Made by a program: the position numbers and the translations under genes. A stretch of DNA of 64,000 nucleotides. It comes from Talinum fruticosum. Its lineage: Eukaryota; Streptophyta; Magnoliopsida; Caryophyllales; Talinaceae. Below, one piece after another: positions 46,497-58,341 of this stretch (its first letter is position 1; every line of letters begins with the position of its first letter). Where the stretch lies: contig JAITYX010000045.1 in NCBI GenBank assembly GCA_021018815.1, forward strand, positions 3,286,001-3,350,000, read 5' to 3'. Below the pieces are notes generated by a model that was not told the DNA's origin, did not search any database, and saw only the letters and a program-made list of their open reading frames with translations.

Positions 46497-48938
46497 TGCT
46501 CAATCTCAAAAATAAGAGAGCAACAACACATGCTTCTCGAGATCAAAGCACTGGTCAAGGAGCGAAGGAGTTGATTGAGCTCCTTCGAGCAAGGCGCTCC
46601 AAGGCGGCTCGAGATCCGGTAGACTCGGTTACATCAAAAGAATCCTCGAGTCCAGCCAAATCCCCTCTACATGGGAAGAAGAAGAAGAAGAAAGAGAAGA
46701 AGCGGAGCTCGCAGCTCGAGCAACTCCATCTAAGGAGAAGGAGGAAGGGAAGAAAGAAGAAGGAGAGAAGGAAGCGGAAATAGGAGCCGAAGTAGCCGAG
46801 GGCCAAGGTGCTCCAGTACTCCAACTTGAATTGATCGGCTTAGATAGTAGTCCGAGTGGGTCGGAAGACCCTGCTGAGTAGGGTCGGTCAACAGCAGAGC
46901 CGGGACCTTCCTCGGTCGAGTTCCGGGAGGATGATCCTCTAGACAACTTAGTTTTAGGTCAGCCACTCGGAGTTGAGCCCATTCCGAAGATACCGAGTCT
47001 TGTCCCCGCCTCGTTCGTCCACATCTTCCCGATCTTATAAGCGAAGGTGCAGTGGTTGTCCCCCATCCTCGACTCGGACTTCTCCCTCCCCTCCATCTTA
47101 GAAATTTTTTTCTCTATTTTAAATGTTTTTTTGTCCGGACATACAAATTTGTATCCTCTTGATACATTGTTGCTCTTTCTGTTTTGTTTTTCTTCGAAAC
47201 GCAAAGGGGAGAATGTTTACAAATTTGTTATCTTGTTTAGAGGGAGTTTCTCTCACCCTCTTTTGTGTATACATTTGTTTTGGATATTAACGAAGTTTCG
47301 GTTTCATGATTATTACTCTCCGAGTTTCAATTTCTTGCTCAGTAATTTTCTTTGCTCTAATTCAACAACTCGATCTGTCATTGCTCCGATACTTCAACTT
47401 TTAACAATAATACAATTTAAGCTTACTTGCTCGATAGAATCTAAGTTTAAATCACTTACTTCACTAAGCTTATTTCCACTCATGTCTCGACTTATCTCTT
47501 GAGAAAGAATGAAAAATCAGATCTAATCACTAACAAAGTTTCTATCTAAGTATGGAATGCCTTTCATCAAAAGGGGAGATTGAAGACTCGGACTTTGCAG
47601 GTATATCATTTTGAGTACTATCAAGGAATTAGGTACAGACTTCATCTCTTGTAAGTTTTGATTATAAGTCATTCTAAGTGTTTTAGAAACTTTTATGAGT
47701 GATTTAGAATCTCTTCTCGACGTTACGTAAACTATTGCATATGTTTTCACTTGATTCCGATTGACTCGAAAGCATACTCTTACTTATCCTTTCATACATA
47801 ATTCCGAGTCACTCGGACAACACTCGAACTTATTGCATGTTCAAATATTTGCTCTAATGTGCATAAACTCAGGTCCGACTTTGTATTCTATGTTTGATTG
47901 AATTACGGGGTTAATTCATCCTTCGAAGTCGGCATGTTTAGTTTGATCCGTGCTTGTCTAGATCAAGTCTCATTACTATGATATTCTCTATCGGACTCGT
48001 TTTACTTCGGACTGAATCGGATGGAATTTGAAGTATAATGGATATTAGCCTCGGAAAATTCCACTCTTTCGGGACTCGGATAATTAGGCACTTAATTATC
48101 TTAATTAATTTACTATCTGTGTCTAACCTTGAACCAAAGTATTTTATACTTTGAAAACCAAATTGATTTACTTTTGTAGGTTATCTAAAGAGGTTATCCT
48201 ATTTTTGAAATATAAAAGTAACCGGCTTCAAGTTGTCAATCACCAGCAGACAAGGCTTTTCTACTTCTAACCAAGGCCCGGACACTCGTGTGGAGGTTGT
48301 CCGTTTCCAAAAATGGAAATCTGCAATCCTTAACTCAACGGCTAATCTGCCTGGTCATCTATAAATAGAAGCCACTTCACAAGACAAGAAGATTGTTGAA
48401 CCTATTGGTGAAATTATCACTATCTCGTACAATTCTTATTCAATCTTCTACTTACAACTCAAACTCTATACTTAACATCTTTCAAAGTTGTAAGGTCTTG
48501 TAATCAGTCACAAATACTTATTCTTACTTTCCGAGTAAGGTCCCTTGACTAAGTTGTAAGGGTTTACTCAGCTCGGTTGTCCTTAAATGTAAAGGTTACC
48601 TCGGTTAGGAAGTACTAGATCGGATAAGGGAACTTCGAGTCTAGGAAATTCTTATAAGGAATTGTCTAAGGTAGCAATTCTGGTTGAGTCTTTATATTGT
48701 ATTTTGTGGATTCAAAATAGTGGATTTGACTTGGTGCTTGGAGTAGCACTGACCGTGGTTTTCTCGCCCAGGAGGGTTTCCACGTATTTTCTAAGTTAAC
48801 ACTTTTTGAGTCGAACCTAGGATCACACTTGTTTCAAAGTTAGTTTCAGAATTTAATCTTCCAGTCTTTATTTAAATTTCCTCATCACCCTATTCACCCC
48901 CTCTAGGGTGACTTAGTCTCTCTAAGAGCAAACCTTCA
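46497..48938 (+). mobile_element. Sirevirus-like copia, 3' fragment (copy a) with complete 3' LTR
   Basis: From about 46,497 (GCTCAATCTCAAA) it matches the end of the env-like ORF and the 3' leader of copy b (from 57,266). A coiled-coil remnant, KELIELLRARRSKAARDPVD, and Lys/Glu-rich coding are visible. It continues through a polypurine tract (AAAAGGGGAGAT, 47,569-47,580) into a complete LTR. The rest of the element upstream is absent; its place is taken by the broken CACTA-B end. Confidence 0.85.
47581..48938 (+). repeat. LTR of Sirevirus-like copy a
   Basis: It starts TGAAGACTCGG and ends AAACCTTCA, giving TGAAG/CTTCA inverted ends. A TATA box, CTATAAATAG, is at about 48,359-48,368. Compared with the LTRs at 50,508 and 59,239 it lacks about 150 bp at the shared CAACGG (about 48,337). 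Confidence 0.9.
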
Positions 48939-49655
48939 GTGGGGAAACTCGGTTTATTCCCACCGCCCTATAGGGGTAGGCGCGGGGCGGTTGGTTTTTA
49001 CAATGGCGGCTCTACTCGTAAACATCAATTATTATGAGACTGAGACTTGAAAAATCAAAATTGTAAGTTTCCTTATTGTGTTTTACATTAGACATATTGA
49101 ATTTAAGCAGCCTCGCACTTTAGTTGCTTTTAATCTCGTCCTTTAGACTTTACCCTTAAGTGAAACACTCTCGGAGAGGTCGAACCATTACATCGGTTGA
49201 CCCCCTAGGCTTAACACTCGGGAGGTGGTTACTCTCCACTCATAGTAAGAGTTTTCTTGATTCCTGATTGAGAGGCACTGATTATTCAAGTCCCGCTATG
49301 CATTCCATAGGGGACGAAATTTTCAAACTATGAGCCACCATGTATCTAACCTTGAATTATCCTTTTTTTTTACCATAAAACCTTGGCAATCTAAAAGTTG
49401 TACCCTCTTTCTCATTTGCATTCTTAAAACCAATGTGGATGGTTTTAATATTTAACCTTTTTCTTGCGAGCCTTAAGTTTAGGTTAGGATTGTTAAAATA
49501 AAATATAATAATTTACCTTTTCGAGTGAGTCCTTTTTATGTGCATTTTTAACCAAATGTCCAAATCACCTTTCCCTTTTAGATCGGTCCATTTATCACAC
49601 TTCTGAGTTAGTCTAAACCTCTCCGAGTCTTAGTAATTTTTTTTTTTATTTTGAA
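48939..49655 (+). repeat. Fragment of a Tat-type gypsy LTR end and leader
   Basis: The start, GGGGAAACTCGGTTTATTCC, and the following GGCGCGGGGCGG resemble the last bases of the Tat LTR at 24,775 (read on the minus strand). TTTTTACAATGGCGGCTCTACT at about 48,996-49,017 looks like an LTR end plus a primer-binding site of the TGGCGACTC type. The rest is untranslated leader-like. It lies on the plus strand, opposite to the Tat element at 24,773-38,571, so it is another copy. Confidence 0.45.
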
Positions 49656-50508
49656 GTCGTCAATCACCGCGAGACAAGGCTTTTCTACTTCTAACCAAGG
49701 CCTAGAAACCGTGTCGGGGTTGTGCTGTTTCAAAACCGAAAATCTGCAATGCCTAACTCAATGGTGGTTTCCACCCTAGTTTTGAGACACCACTAGTGGA
49801 TTGGGATATCCAAAGAAGTTAAGAGCCGTTGCCCAACGTTCACACCACAACGGATATTTTCCGAGTCACTCGAAAAACCATTGCAACGGTCACAAAGGAC
49901 TTCTAATTAGAAGATAGTTACAACGGCTAATCTGCTTGGTCATCTATAAATAAAAGCCACTTCGGAAGACAAGAAGATTGCTGAACCTATTGCTGAAATT
50001 ATCACTCTCTATATAATTCTTATTCAATCTTCTACTTACTACTCAAACTCTATACTCGAACATCTTTATGAGTTGTAAGGTCTTGTAATCGATCACAAAC
50101 ACTTATTCTTACTTTCCGAGTAAGGTCACTTGACTGAGCTGTAAGGGTTAACTTAGCTCGGTTGTCCCTAACTCGTAAAGGTTACCGTAGTTAGGAAGTA
50201 CTAGATCGGACAAGGGAACTTCGAGTCAAGGAAAATCTTGTAAGGAATTGTCTAAGGAGCAATTCTAGTTGAGTCTTTCTACTCGTATTTTGTGGATTCA
50301 AAATAGTGGATTTGACTTGGTGCTTGGATTAGCACTTACCGTGGTTTTCCGCCCCAAGAGGGTTTCCACGTATTTTCCGAGTCGAATCTAGGCTCGGACT
50401 ATTTCAAAGTTAGTTTCGAATTTAATCTTCCAGTCTTTGTTCAAATTTCCTCATCACCCTATTCACCCCCTTCTAGGGTGACTTAGTCTCTCCAAGAGCA
50501 AACCTTCA
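49656..50508 (+). repeat. 5' LTR of copy b (first part missing)
   Basis: It aligns with LTR-a from about 48,225 to its end and includes the TATA segment CTATAAATAAAAGC (about 49,944). It ends AAACCTTCA at 50,508, directly followed by the primer-binding site. Confidence 0.88.
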
Positions 50509-50524
50509 ATTGGTATCGAGCCTA
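50509..50524 (+). promoter_or_regulatory. Primer-binding site of copy b
   Basis: ATTGGTATCGAGCCTAG follows the LTR end and matches the initiator tRNA-Met complement TGGTATCAGAGCC with one base lost. It primes minus-strand DNA synthesis. Confidence 0.8.
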
Positions 50525-50567
50525 GCCTTTCAGAAAAGATCTAACCATCCAAAGGTCTAAAGATCAA

Positions 50568-51564
50568 ATGGCTCAAAATAATGGAAAGTTCGATGAAGGA
50601 AGATCTTCCAGCAGACCACTAAAGTTCAAAGGATCCAACTTTGTGCACTCGGAAGAAGCTCATGGAATGCTTTCTGCTAGATCACGATGAAGATGTCCGG
50701 AACATCATATAAGTAGGCAACTACATTCCAATGAAGATGAAAGAAACAAGACTCGCCCAAAGTAAAGACCGAGTACACTACTGAAGAAGAAGAGAAGTTC
50801 AGCAAGAACTTCAAGGCGATGAACATTCCGATGTGCGCCATCGGCTCGGAAGAATACAACCGAGTGTTAGCCTGTGACACAACTAAAGAAATGTGGGACA
50901 CACTTGTCAACACTTATGAAGGCACAAGCCAAGTCGGACAAGCGAAGATAAGCCAATATCTTCACAAGTACGAGCTGTTCAAGATAGAGCCGAAGAGAAT
51001 ATCACTCGGATGTTCATCCGCTTCACCGAGATTACTAACAATCTCAAATCTCTGGGTAGAAAGATTTCCCACGAGGAAATGTGCAGAAAGATACTCGAAG
51101 TCTACCTAAGAGAAGATGGGGTCCCAAGGTGATAACCATCGAAGAGGCTCGGAACCTGTCCTTACCGAAGCCGGATGAACTCATTGGGAAGCTACTCACC
51201 CATGAGATCCACCTGGAAGAGTAAGATGTAGAGGTCGGCATTAAAAAGAACATCGCACTCAAGGTCTCGGAAAACAAATAAGCAACTATGAGTTCTTCGA
51301 CTCGAAGAGGATCCTATGGCACTTATCGCCGGAGGCTTCAAGCGAATGGTGAAGCACAAGAGATTGGATAAGAAGCCAAGAGAAGAGTTTTATAAGAAAG
51401 ACAAGAAGGATAGAAAAGGTAAACATTCTTCCCCTTTAAAGTTATCTTTAACTAAGAACTTTGACTGTTTTGAATGTGGCGATAAGGAACACATAGTCAA
51501 AGATTGTCCCGAGAGAAAGAAGGACGAGAAAGAAGAAGAAGGCTATGATGGCCTCTTCGATTGA
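50568..51564 (+). pseudogene. Gag of Sirevirus-like copy b
   Basis: The ATG at 50,568 starts MAQNNGKFDEGRSSSRPLKF. After shifts the capsid region reads NIPMCAIGSEEYNRVLACD and MWDTLVNTYEGTSQVGQAK (50,819-50,950). The nucleocapsid has an intact CCHC zinc knuckle, CFECGDKEHIVKDC (51,466-51,507), and an acidic tail to a TGA at 51,564. Gag packages element RNA. Frameshifts between 50,640 and 50,820 and near 51,000-51,300 make it non-functional. A coiled-coil-like part of Gag-Pol continues to about 52,030 (KNLDMLLGSQSV). Confidence 0.85.
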
Positions 51565-53760
51565 TGAAGACTCATCGAAGATGATGAGGACTCGGATGAT
51601 TCAAAGTGTCCGATGGCACTCTCGGACTCGTAACTTGAATTAGAGTCGGACTCATATTACTCTGGACAGTTAGGAAACAAATCCTCGGGAGGTAATTGAA
51701 TACTTCCTCAAGTTTTCCAAAGTTGATTTAGCTAAATATATTTATACTTTGGAAGCAAAGTCTAATTTTTATTCTTCTCGGTTTAAAGAACAACTTGAGT
51801 CTGTTACTTCGAGAGCATCTCTTTGAAAAATGAATTAGAAAAACCGAGACTTACTCTAAGAGAACTCAAGACTAGTGCTTAATCTAATGAGACTGAGTCC
51901 GAGTTACTCAAAAGAGAAAATGAGCATCTAAAGCAAGAGCTCAATGAGTCTCAAGAGCTTGTTTTAAAATTTACTCAAGGTTAGAAAAACCTTGACATGC
52001 TCTTAGGGTCCCAATCTGTCTCCTTCGAAAAGAAGGACTTGGTTTTAAGAAATAAGAGGAATCCAATTCCTACTTAGAGCTTTTCAAAAGGATTCCAGAA
52101 CTGTGAAGTTCGGGAAGGCTGAGCACGGTCCCATTCATAAGAATGAAAGGAGGACTGAGCCCGAGAGCGGCTTACGGGAGAAAACGTTCTCCTCCTATTT
52201 ATAAAAGGAAAGGGTTTTAAAAGAAATAGACACGGACTCGGTTTCTAAAAGAAATACTCAGAATCGACCAAACCTAAAGTTATTCAAATCTAGGTTCCCA
52301 AGAGTCTTCTTCGTCGAAAAGGACCACAAGTAAAGGGAGTTATTGGGTTCGTTAGAGGAAGTGAGAAACGTTAGTTTGTTTCGACTTACAGGTGACTCGA
52401 GAGAAGAACAAAAGGGCATTAGTACCTGGACATTGGATGCTCACATCACATGTCGGAAATCCAAGACTCTTTTCCGAGTTAGAAGAGTACAAGGGAGGCA
52501 AAGTCACATTTGGAGATGACAACAAGGGCGGATAATTGGATAGGAAAGATTGGAAAATGAGACAATCTGGTCAGCCCAGTCTACCTTGTTAGAGGATTGA
52601 AGTACAATCTACTCAACATCTCTTAATTATGTGACAAAGGTCAAGAGGTAAGATTCACTCGGACCAACTGTTATATTTTCGATGATATTACCAAGGAGAC
52701 CAAGCTCTCGGGTAAGAGATCGAGTAACACCTACATTATTCCTCTTGGTGACTCAAGTCATAATTTATCTTGCTTAAAAGCATCTCTACATGATGATTCA
52801 TGGACATGGCATCGTAGATTAGGACATATTAGCATGCATACCATTAAGAAGCTTGCTTCTCATGGTTTAGTCAGAGGACTACCTAACTGTGCATTTAAGA
52901 AAGATAAAATTTGTGAACCATGCACAAAAGGGAAACAGGGTTAGATCATCTTTCAAATATGTCAAAACTGTTTCCACATCCAAGGTACTTGAAATGTTGC
53001 ATATGGACTAATGTGGTGAAATACCTGTCAAGAGTCTCGGAGGTAAATCATATGTGCTTGTGATTATTGATGACTACTCACGATGTCCGGGTTTGTTTTC
53101 TTAAGCACAAAAATGAAGCTTTGAAAGAGTTCGACAAGTCTGTTCAGGAAAATCCAAGTTGAGTCTCGGACTCGGATATAGAGAATTCGAACCGACCATA
53201 GAAGCGAGTTCGACTACTCGGAATTTGCAAAGTTTTGTGATAAGAATGACATCTTCCACAACTTCTCAGCACCAAGAACTCCTCAACAAAATGGAGTAGT
53301 GGAGAGAAAGAACCATACTCTTGAAGAAATAGGAAGGACCATGATGATTGAACATGATCTACCCCACTACTTTTGGGCCGAGGCGAGTCAACACAGACAA
53401 ACTACACATTGAACAGATGCCTCATCGGACCCATCCTAAAGAAGACCCCATACGAGCTCTACAAATGGAAGAAACCCAACATTTCATACTTCAAACCCTT
53501 TGGGTGTAAGTGTTCGTTCACAACAATGGTAAGGATCACTCGACCAAGTTTGATGCTCCTTCGGATGAAGGTATTTTTCTTGGTTATTCATCTCATAGCA
53601 AAGCATATCGTATCTTCAATAAAAGAACTAGTAAAGTGGAAGAAAGCATCCACGTTGTTTTTGATGAGATTGAACAGGAAAAACCAAGTGAATCAACATT
53701 CTAAGATCCGAAGCTCAACAGAGATGATGACCTTGGTGAAAATGACCTCATCAAGAATTA
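51565..53760 (+). pseudogene. Protease, pre-integrase and integrase of copy b
   Basis: The protease active-site block reads YLDIGCSHHMSE (52,423-52,458), where the usual DSG reads D-I-G, so a catalytic-neighbour Ser is lost. Pre-integrase follows with DSWTWHRRLGHISMHTIKKL and a zinc-like CEPCTKGKQ (52,797-52,940). The integrase core is in pieces, with NRKDHDD-type breaks, and its end reads KKTPYELYKWKKPNISYFKP and FGCKCSF (53,440-53,515), then EGIFLGYSSHSKAYRIFNKR (about 53,565-53,625). Integrase inserts the cDNA. Many stops and shifts, including CAA-to-TAA and CAG-to-TAG changes. Confidence 0.85.
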
Positions 53761-54049
53761 AATCAAGGTCACTCGTAACGAAGTGACTTAGAATAACTTC
53801 AATCAAAATGAGACAACTTAAGAGTCAACTCGGAGTGTTGAAGGTCAATCGGATGAACAAGCTCAATCGTAACGGACTTCGAAGATCAACCAATTCAACC
53901 TACAGATCTGGTAAACCAGAGAACAGGTAGAGCATTCAAATATGTTTCGAGCCACCCACTAGAAAGCATCTTGTCCGATATCAACAAGTGGGGTAAGAAC
54001 TCGTTCCTCTCTATAAAATCTATGTGCATTAACCGCATTATTTCATTAA

Positions 54050-55640
54050 CTCGAACCCTGAAATGCACTAGAGGCCCTAAATGAACTTGAATGGGTAGAG
54101 GCCATGCAAGAGGAACTTAATCAATTCAAAAGAAACCAAGTCCGGATTCCGACCAAACGACCTTCCGACCACCCAATCATTGGAACCAAATGGGTTTTCA
54201 AGAACAAACTGGATGAAGGTGGGTTGGTAGTTAGAAATAAGGCTAGACTTGTGCTCAAGGTTGCAATCAAGAAGAAGGGATTGATTGTGGGGAAACCTTG
54301 CACTTGTTGCCGAATTGAAGCTATTAGAATCCTACTGGCATTTGCATCTAGCATGAATATCAAATTGTATCAAATGGATTTTAAATGTGCTTTTCTTAAT
54401 GGTTTCATTGAAGAGGAAGTCTATGTTGAGCAACCCCTGGATTTGAAAACTCAGAATTTTCAAATCATGTTTTCAAATTGCAAAAAGCTCTCCATGGTCT
54501 TAAACAAGCTCCAAGAGTTTGGTATGAAAGACTGAGCAATTTCTTGGTTGAAAATGACTTTAGAAGAGGTCAGATTGACAAAACTCTTTTTATAAAAACC
54601 AAGGGGAAAGACTTTCTTATTGCTCATATCTATGTTGATGACATAATTTTTGGAGCTAGTAATGAAATTCTATGTCAAGATTTTTCTGAGTTAATGAGAC
54701 AGGAATTTCAAATGAGTATGATGGGAGAACTCAATTTCTTCCTTGGTCCACAAATCAAGCAAGACAAAGATGGCATCTATGTGTATCAATCAAAGTATAC
54801 CAAGGAGCTGCTGAAGAAGTACAAGCTTCAAGATGTGAAACATGCAGCAACACCTATGAGTAGCAACATAAAACTGGACTCGGACGAGAAAGGTAAAACA
54901 AGTAGATCGAAACTTTATCGAGGTATGATTGGATCTCTCGCTATATCTTACTTCCAAGTAGACCGGACATAATGTTTAGTGTATGTCTCGTGTGCAAGAT
55001 TTCAAGCTAATCCCAAAGAATCACATCTCACTGCGGTGAAGAGAATATTCGAGATATCTTGCAGGGACTCGAATCTAGGTCTATGGTACTCTAGAGACTC
55101 GGAACCGACTCTCACCTGGATACTCGGATGCCGACTATGCCTGGATACAAAGTTGATAGAAAGAGCACCTCAGGAGCCCGACAGTTTCTGTGTCAATCCT
55201 TGATATCTTGGCACTCAAAGAAGCAAAACTCAGTAGCTCTATCAATTGATGAAGCTGAGTATATTGCAGCTGGAGCATGTTGTGCTCGGATTTTATGGAT
55301 CAAGCAACACTTGAGAGATCTTGGACTTACATTCAAATCAATTCCAATCAAGTGTGACAATCAAAGTGCAATCGGGATCACCAGGAACCCAATTCAGTAC
55401 TTAAAGACAAAACATATTGAGGTCACCTATCATTTTCTAAGAGACCATTATGAGAAAGGTGATATTGAACTTGAATTCATTCCTACCAAACTTCAATTAG
55501 CTAATATCTTTACTAAGCCACTTAGTGAGGATCAGCTTTGCTTTATTAGGAATGAGCTTGGCATGATCAATACATGGTTATGTGCTTTTCTAAGTGAAAT
55601 TTCATTGCATGATTATATGTTATATGCCTTCTCTCTTTAA
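54050..55640 (+). pseudogene. Reverse transcriptase and RNase H of copy b
   Basis: RT begins with ALNELEWVEAMQEELNQFKR (about 54,070-54,130) and IGTKWVFKNKLDEGG. It has the copia block QMDFKCAFLNG (54,371-54,403) and active site YVDD (54,631-54,642) within AHIYVDDIIFGAS. A frameshift at about 54,480 splits it. RNase H has STSGARQFLCQSLISW, DEAEYIAAGACCARILW, KTKHIEVTYHFLRDH and IFTKPLSEDQLCF (55,150-55,540), ending at a TAA at 55,640. These are the best-preserved coding parts of the window, but a shift near 54,960-55,130 and stops remain. Confidence 0.9.
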
Positions 55641-56236
55641 ATAACAATTAGTTCAGTTGAGCCGGTGATACCGAGCTGTGAGTTATTGTTTGTCTGCAGT
55701 TTCGAGTCACTCAAAAACTTCACCGAGTCGACTCGGATTTTGAGAAAAATGGACATTAAACTTCTAAAATCATCCCTAGATCAGTGAGGAACTTCAGAAA
55801 TTTCTTTTAAAATCTCTCTTTTCTCTCTCTCTCTCGCGCACATCGATCGGACAACTAGCCGTTGGGAGACAATCGCTGGAATTCTAACCGTTGGAGAGCA
55901 GATCAGTCACACCGGTCTAAGGCGACCGTTGAAGAGTTGGGTTAGAACGCACCTCGAAGGATATTTCTTTCGCTATAAATAGCATCCATTTTCCTTCATT
56001 TCACTACTTTACTCTCTACGCACTTTCTCTCTCACTTACTTCAACTTGAGCAAGCTTTCTACGTTTGAAGAAGATCTCATCGCTGTCAAGATAAGTGAAA
56101 GAAGTCTCGAGTAAGCACTCGTCACTCTCAACTCTCTCTTTCTACTCTTTCATTTTTTTTCGCTCACTTTCGTCGAGATATCTCTCCCTTTCTCTTTCCC
56201 TCTCTCAAAAGTCCATCTCTCTCTTTTCATACAAAC
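55641..56236 (+). other. Spacer between RNase H and env-like ORF
   Basis: Non-coding, with CT-rich tracts (55,815-55,840 and 56,020-56,230) and a TATAAATAGC-like sequence at about 55,975, which might serve an internal promoter for the downstream ORF. Confidence 0.45.
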
Positions 56237-57870
56237 ATGCCGAAAAGTGGTTCCCATCCTGATTTTCTTGATTCTCGCAACCAAGAAACCTCGAACTAAA
56301 AGCCAGGAAGGCCCTTCCAATCCCTCAAAATCTATGTCACCCAATATCTAACGTTGGATGACAAATTCTTCCCGACCACAAAGTTTTCGTGCTTGGCTCA
56401 CATCAAATCAACAGAGGTTTACAATTTCCTCTGTTTCGGTGAGTTCATATACCCGGAACTCGTTTCGAGTTTTATTCTAACCTCCTTAGCTCTAAGGGTA
56501 TCCTTACCTCCAGAATTCAAAAAGTCACGGTTCGTATCAACACCTCTCTTCTTCACCGTCTCTTTAAAGTTTCTTCTCTTTTCCTCAACAACAACCCCAT
56601 ACCTTTCAATGAGGTTGCTGATCAATTCTTCGAAAAATATGCCAAAGAGTTTCCTGAGTCACGTAAAAACATCTCTATGACTCAACTCAAATCGAAGCTC
56701 ATCTTCCGTGCTTTCGTTGATGAGGACCTTCTTCTCACGAGCATTCAAGGAAGGAGAACCCCAACTCCAAGCATCTCAAAGCCTTGTATGACATTCTTGA
56801 GGGCTACGAAGTAGACCTCTTTCCTGCTATAGTCGAGCAAATGGCAGCTGTGCTCGCTCGGACTCGGACCAAGAGGTCAACCCCACTTCCTTTCGGGGCT
56901 CTCCTCACCCTCATCTTCAAGAAATTCAAAGTTCCTCTTCCCTCGGATCCTAACGCGGTCTTTAAGGCTGCCATTGTCGTTGGTAAGAAAAACTTCTTCG
57001 GTATGGATACCAAGAAACCTAACCGGGTGTCCGGGTCCATAGCTCGAACCGAGGCCACCTTCTCCGCCTCGGACTCAAACTCAATCCCTTCTTTCTCTAC
57101 CTCCTCCACCTGGTTGCGCCTCCACTTCGGTGTTTCTCAAATCCTTTCTTCGCTTTGTCCACCACAGTGATGGACAAACTCTCCTCTATGTCCACTCGAA
57201 TTCAAGGACATCCTCCGGTCATTCAAGATTGTTCTTCGTCTATGACCATCAATCGAAAACTCGCTCAATCTCAAATAAGAGAGCAGCAAGACATGCTTCT
57301 CAAGATCAAAGCACTGGTCAAGGAGCAGAAGGAGTTGATTGAGCTCCTTCGAGAAAGGCGCTTCAAGGCGGCTCAGGATCCGATAGACTCGGTTACATCG
57401 AAGAATCCTCGAGTCCAGCCAAATCCCCTTTATAGGGAAGAAGAAGAAGAAGAAGGAGAAGAAGCGGAGCCTGCGGCTTAGGCATCTCCATTTGAGGAAA
57501 AGGAGGAAGGGAAGAAAGAAGAAGGAGAGAAGGAAGCGAGAAACAAAAGCCGAAGTAGCCGAGGGCCAAGGTGCTCCGAGTACTCGAACTCGAAGTGATC
57601 AACTTAGACAGTAGACCGAGTGAGTCGGAAGACCCTGCTGAGTAGGGTCGGTCGGCAGATGGAGCCAACACCTCCCTCGGTCGAGTTCCGGGAGGATGAG
57701 CCTCCGGACGACTTAGTTTTGGGTCAGCCACTCGGAGTTAAGCCCATTCCGGAGATACCAGTGCTGCCCCCGCCTCGTTCGTCCACATCTTCCCATCTTA
57801 TCGGTGAAGGTGCACTAGTCGTCCCCATCCTCGACTCGGACTTCTCCCTCCCCTCCATCTTAGAAATTTT
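56237..57870 (+). pseudogene. Env-like accessory ORF of the Sirevirus-like copy b
   Basis: From ATG at 56,237 (MPKSGSHPDFLDSRNQE) the frame, broken several times, reads DDKFFPTTKFSCLAHIKS, then PFNEVADQFFEKYAKEFPES, KLIFRAFVDEDLLL and LYDILEGYEVDLFPAIVEQM (56,355-56,850). A 128-codon frame (56,784-57,170) continues to a Ser-rich stretch. The C-terminal frame (57,155-57,481) has a predicted coiled coil, LLKIKALVKEQKELIELLRE, and an acidic Glu tract. Its position after RNase H and its coiled coil fit the env-like ORF of Sireviruses, also resembling putative plant transposon proteins. No signal peptide is evident. Function in plants is unproven. Confidence 0.65.
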
Positions 57871-58329
57871 TTTCTCCATTTAAAATTTTTTTTGTCCGAA
57901 GTACAAATTTGTATCCTCTTGATACATTGTTGCTCTTTCTGTTTTGTTTTTGCTGAAAGGTAAGGGAGAGAATATTTAGAAATTTGTTGTCTTGTTTAGG
58001 GGAGTTTCTCTCACCCTCTTTTGTGTATACATTTGTTTTGGATATTAATGAAGTTTCGGTTTCATGATTATTACTTTACGAGTTTCAATTTCATGCTCAG
58101 TAATTTTCTTTGCTCCGATTCAACAACTCGAGTCTATCATTACTCTAATACTTTAGCTTTTAACACTAATGCAATTTAAGCTTACTTGCTCGATAGAATC
58201 TAAGTTTCAATCACTTACTTCACTAAGCTTATTTCCACTCATTTCTCCGACTTATCTCTTGAGAAAGAATGAAAAATCAGATCTATATCACTAACAAAGT
58301 TTCTATCTAAGTATGGAATGCCTTTCATA

Positions 58330-58341
58330 AAAAAGGGAGAT
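58330..58341 (+). promoter_or_regulatory. Polypurine tract of copy b
   Basis: AAAAAGGGAGAT directly precedes TGAAGACTCGG and corresponds to AAAAGGGGAGAT of copy a. It primes plus-strand DNA synthesis. Confidence 0.8.

Noticed and set aside
47214..47580. LTR start placed at TGTTTACAAATTTG after GCAAAGGGGAGAA
   Set aside because: The later TGAAGACTCGG start at 47,581 has a better polypurine tract and makes inverted ends with CTTCA. The solo LTR at 17,571 ends exactly there as well.
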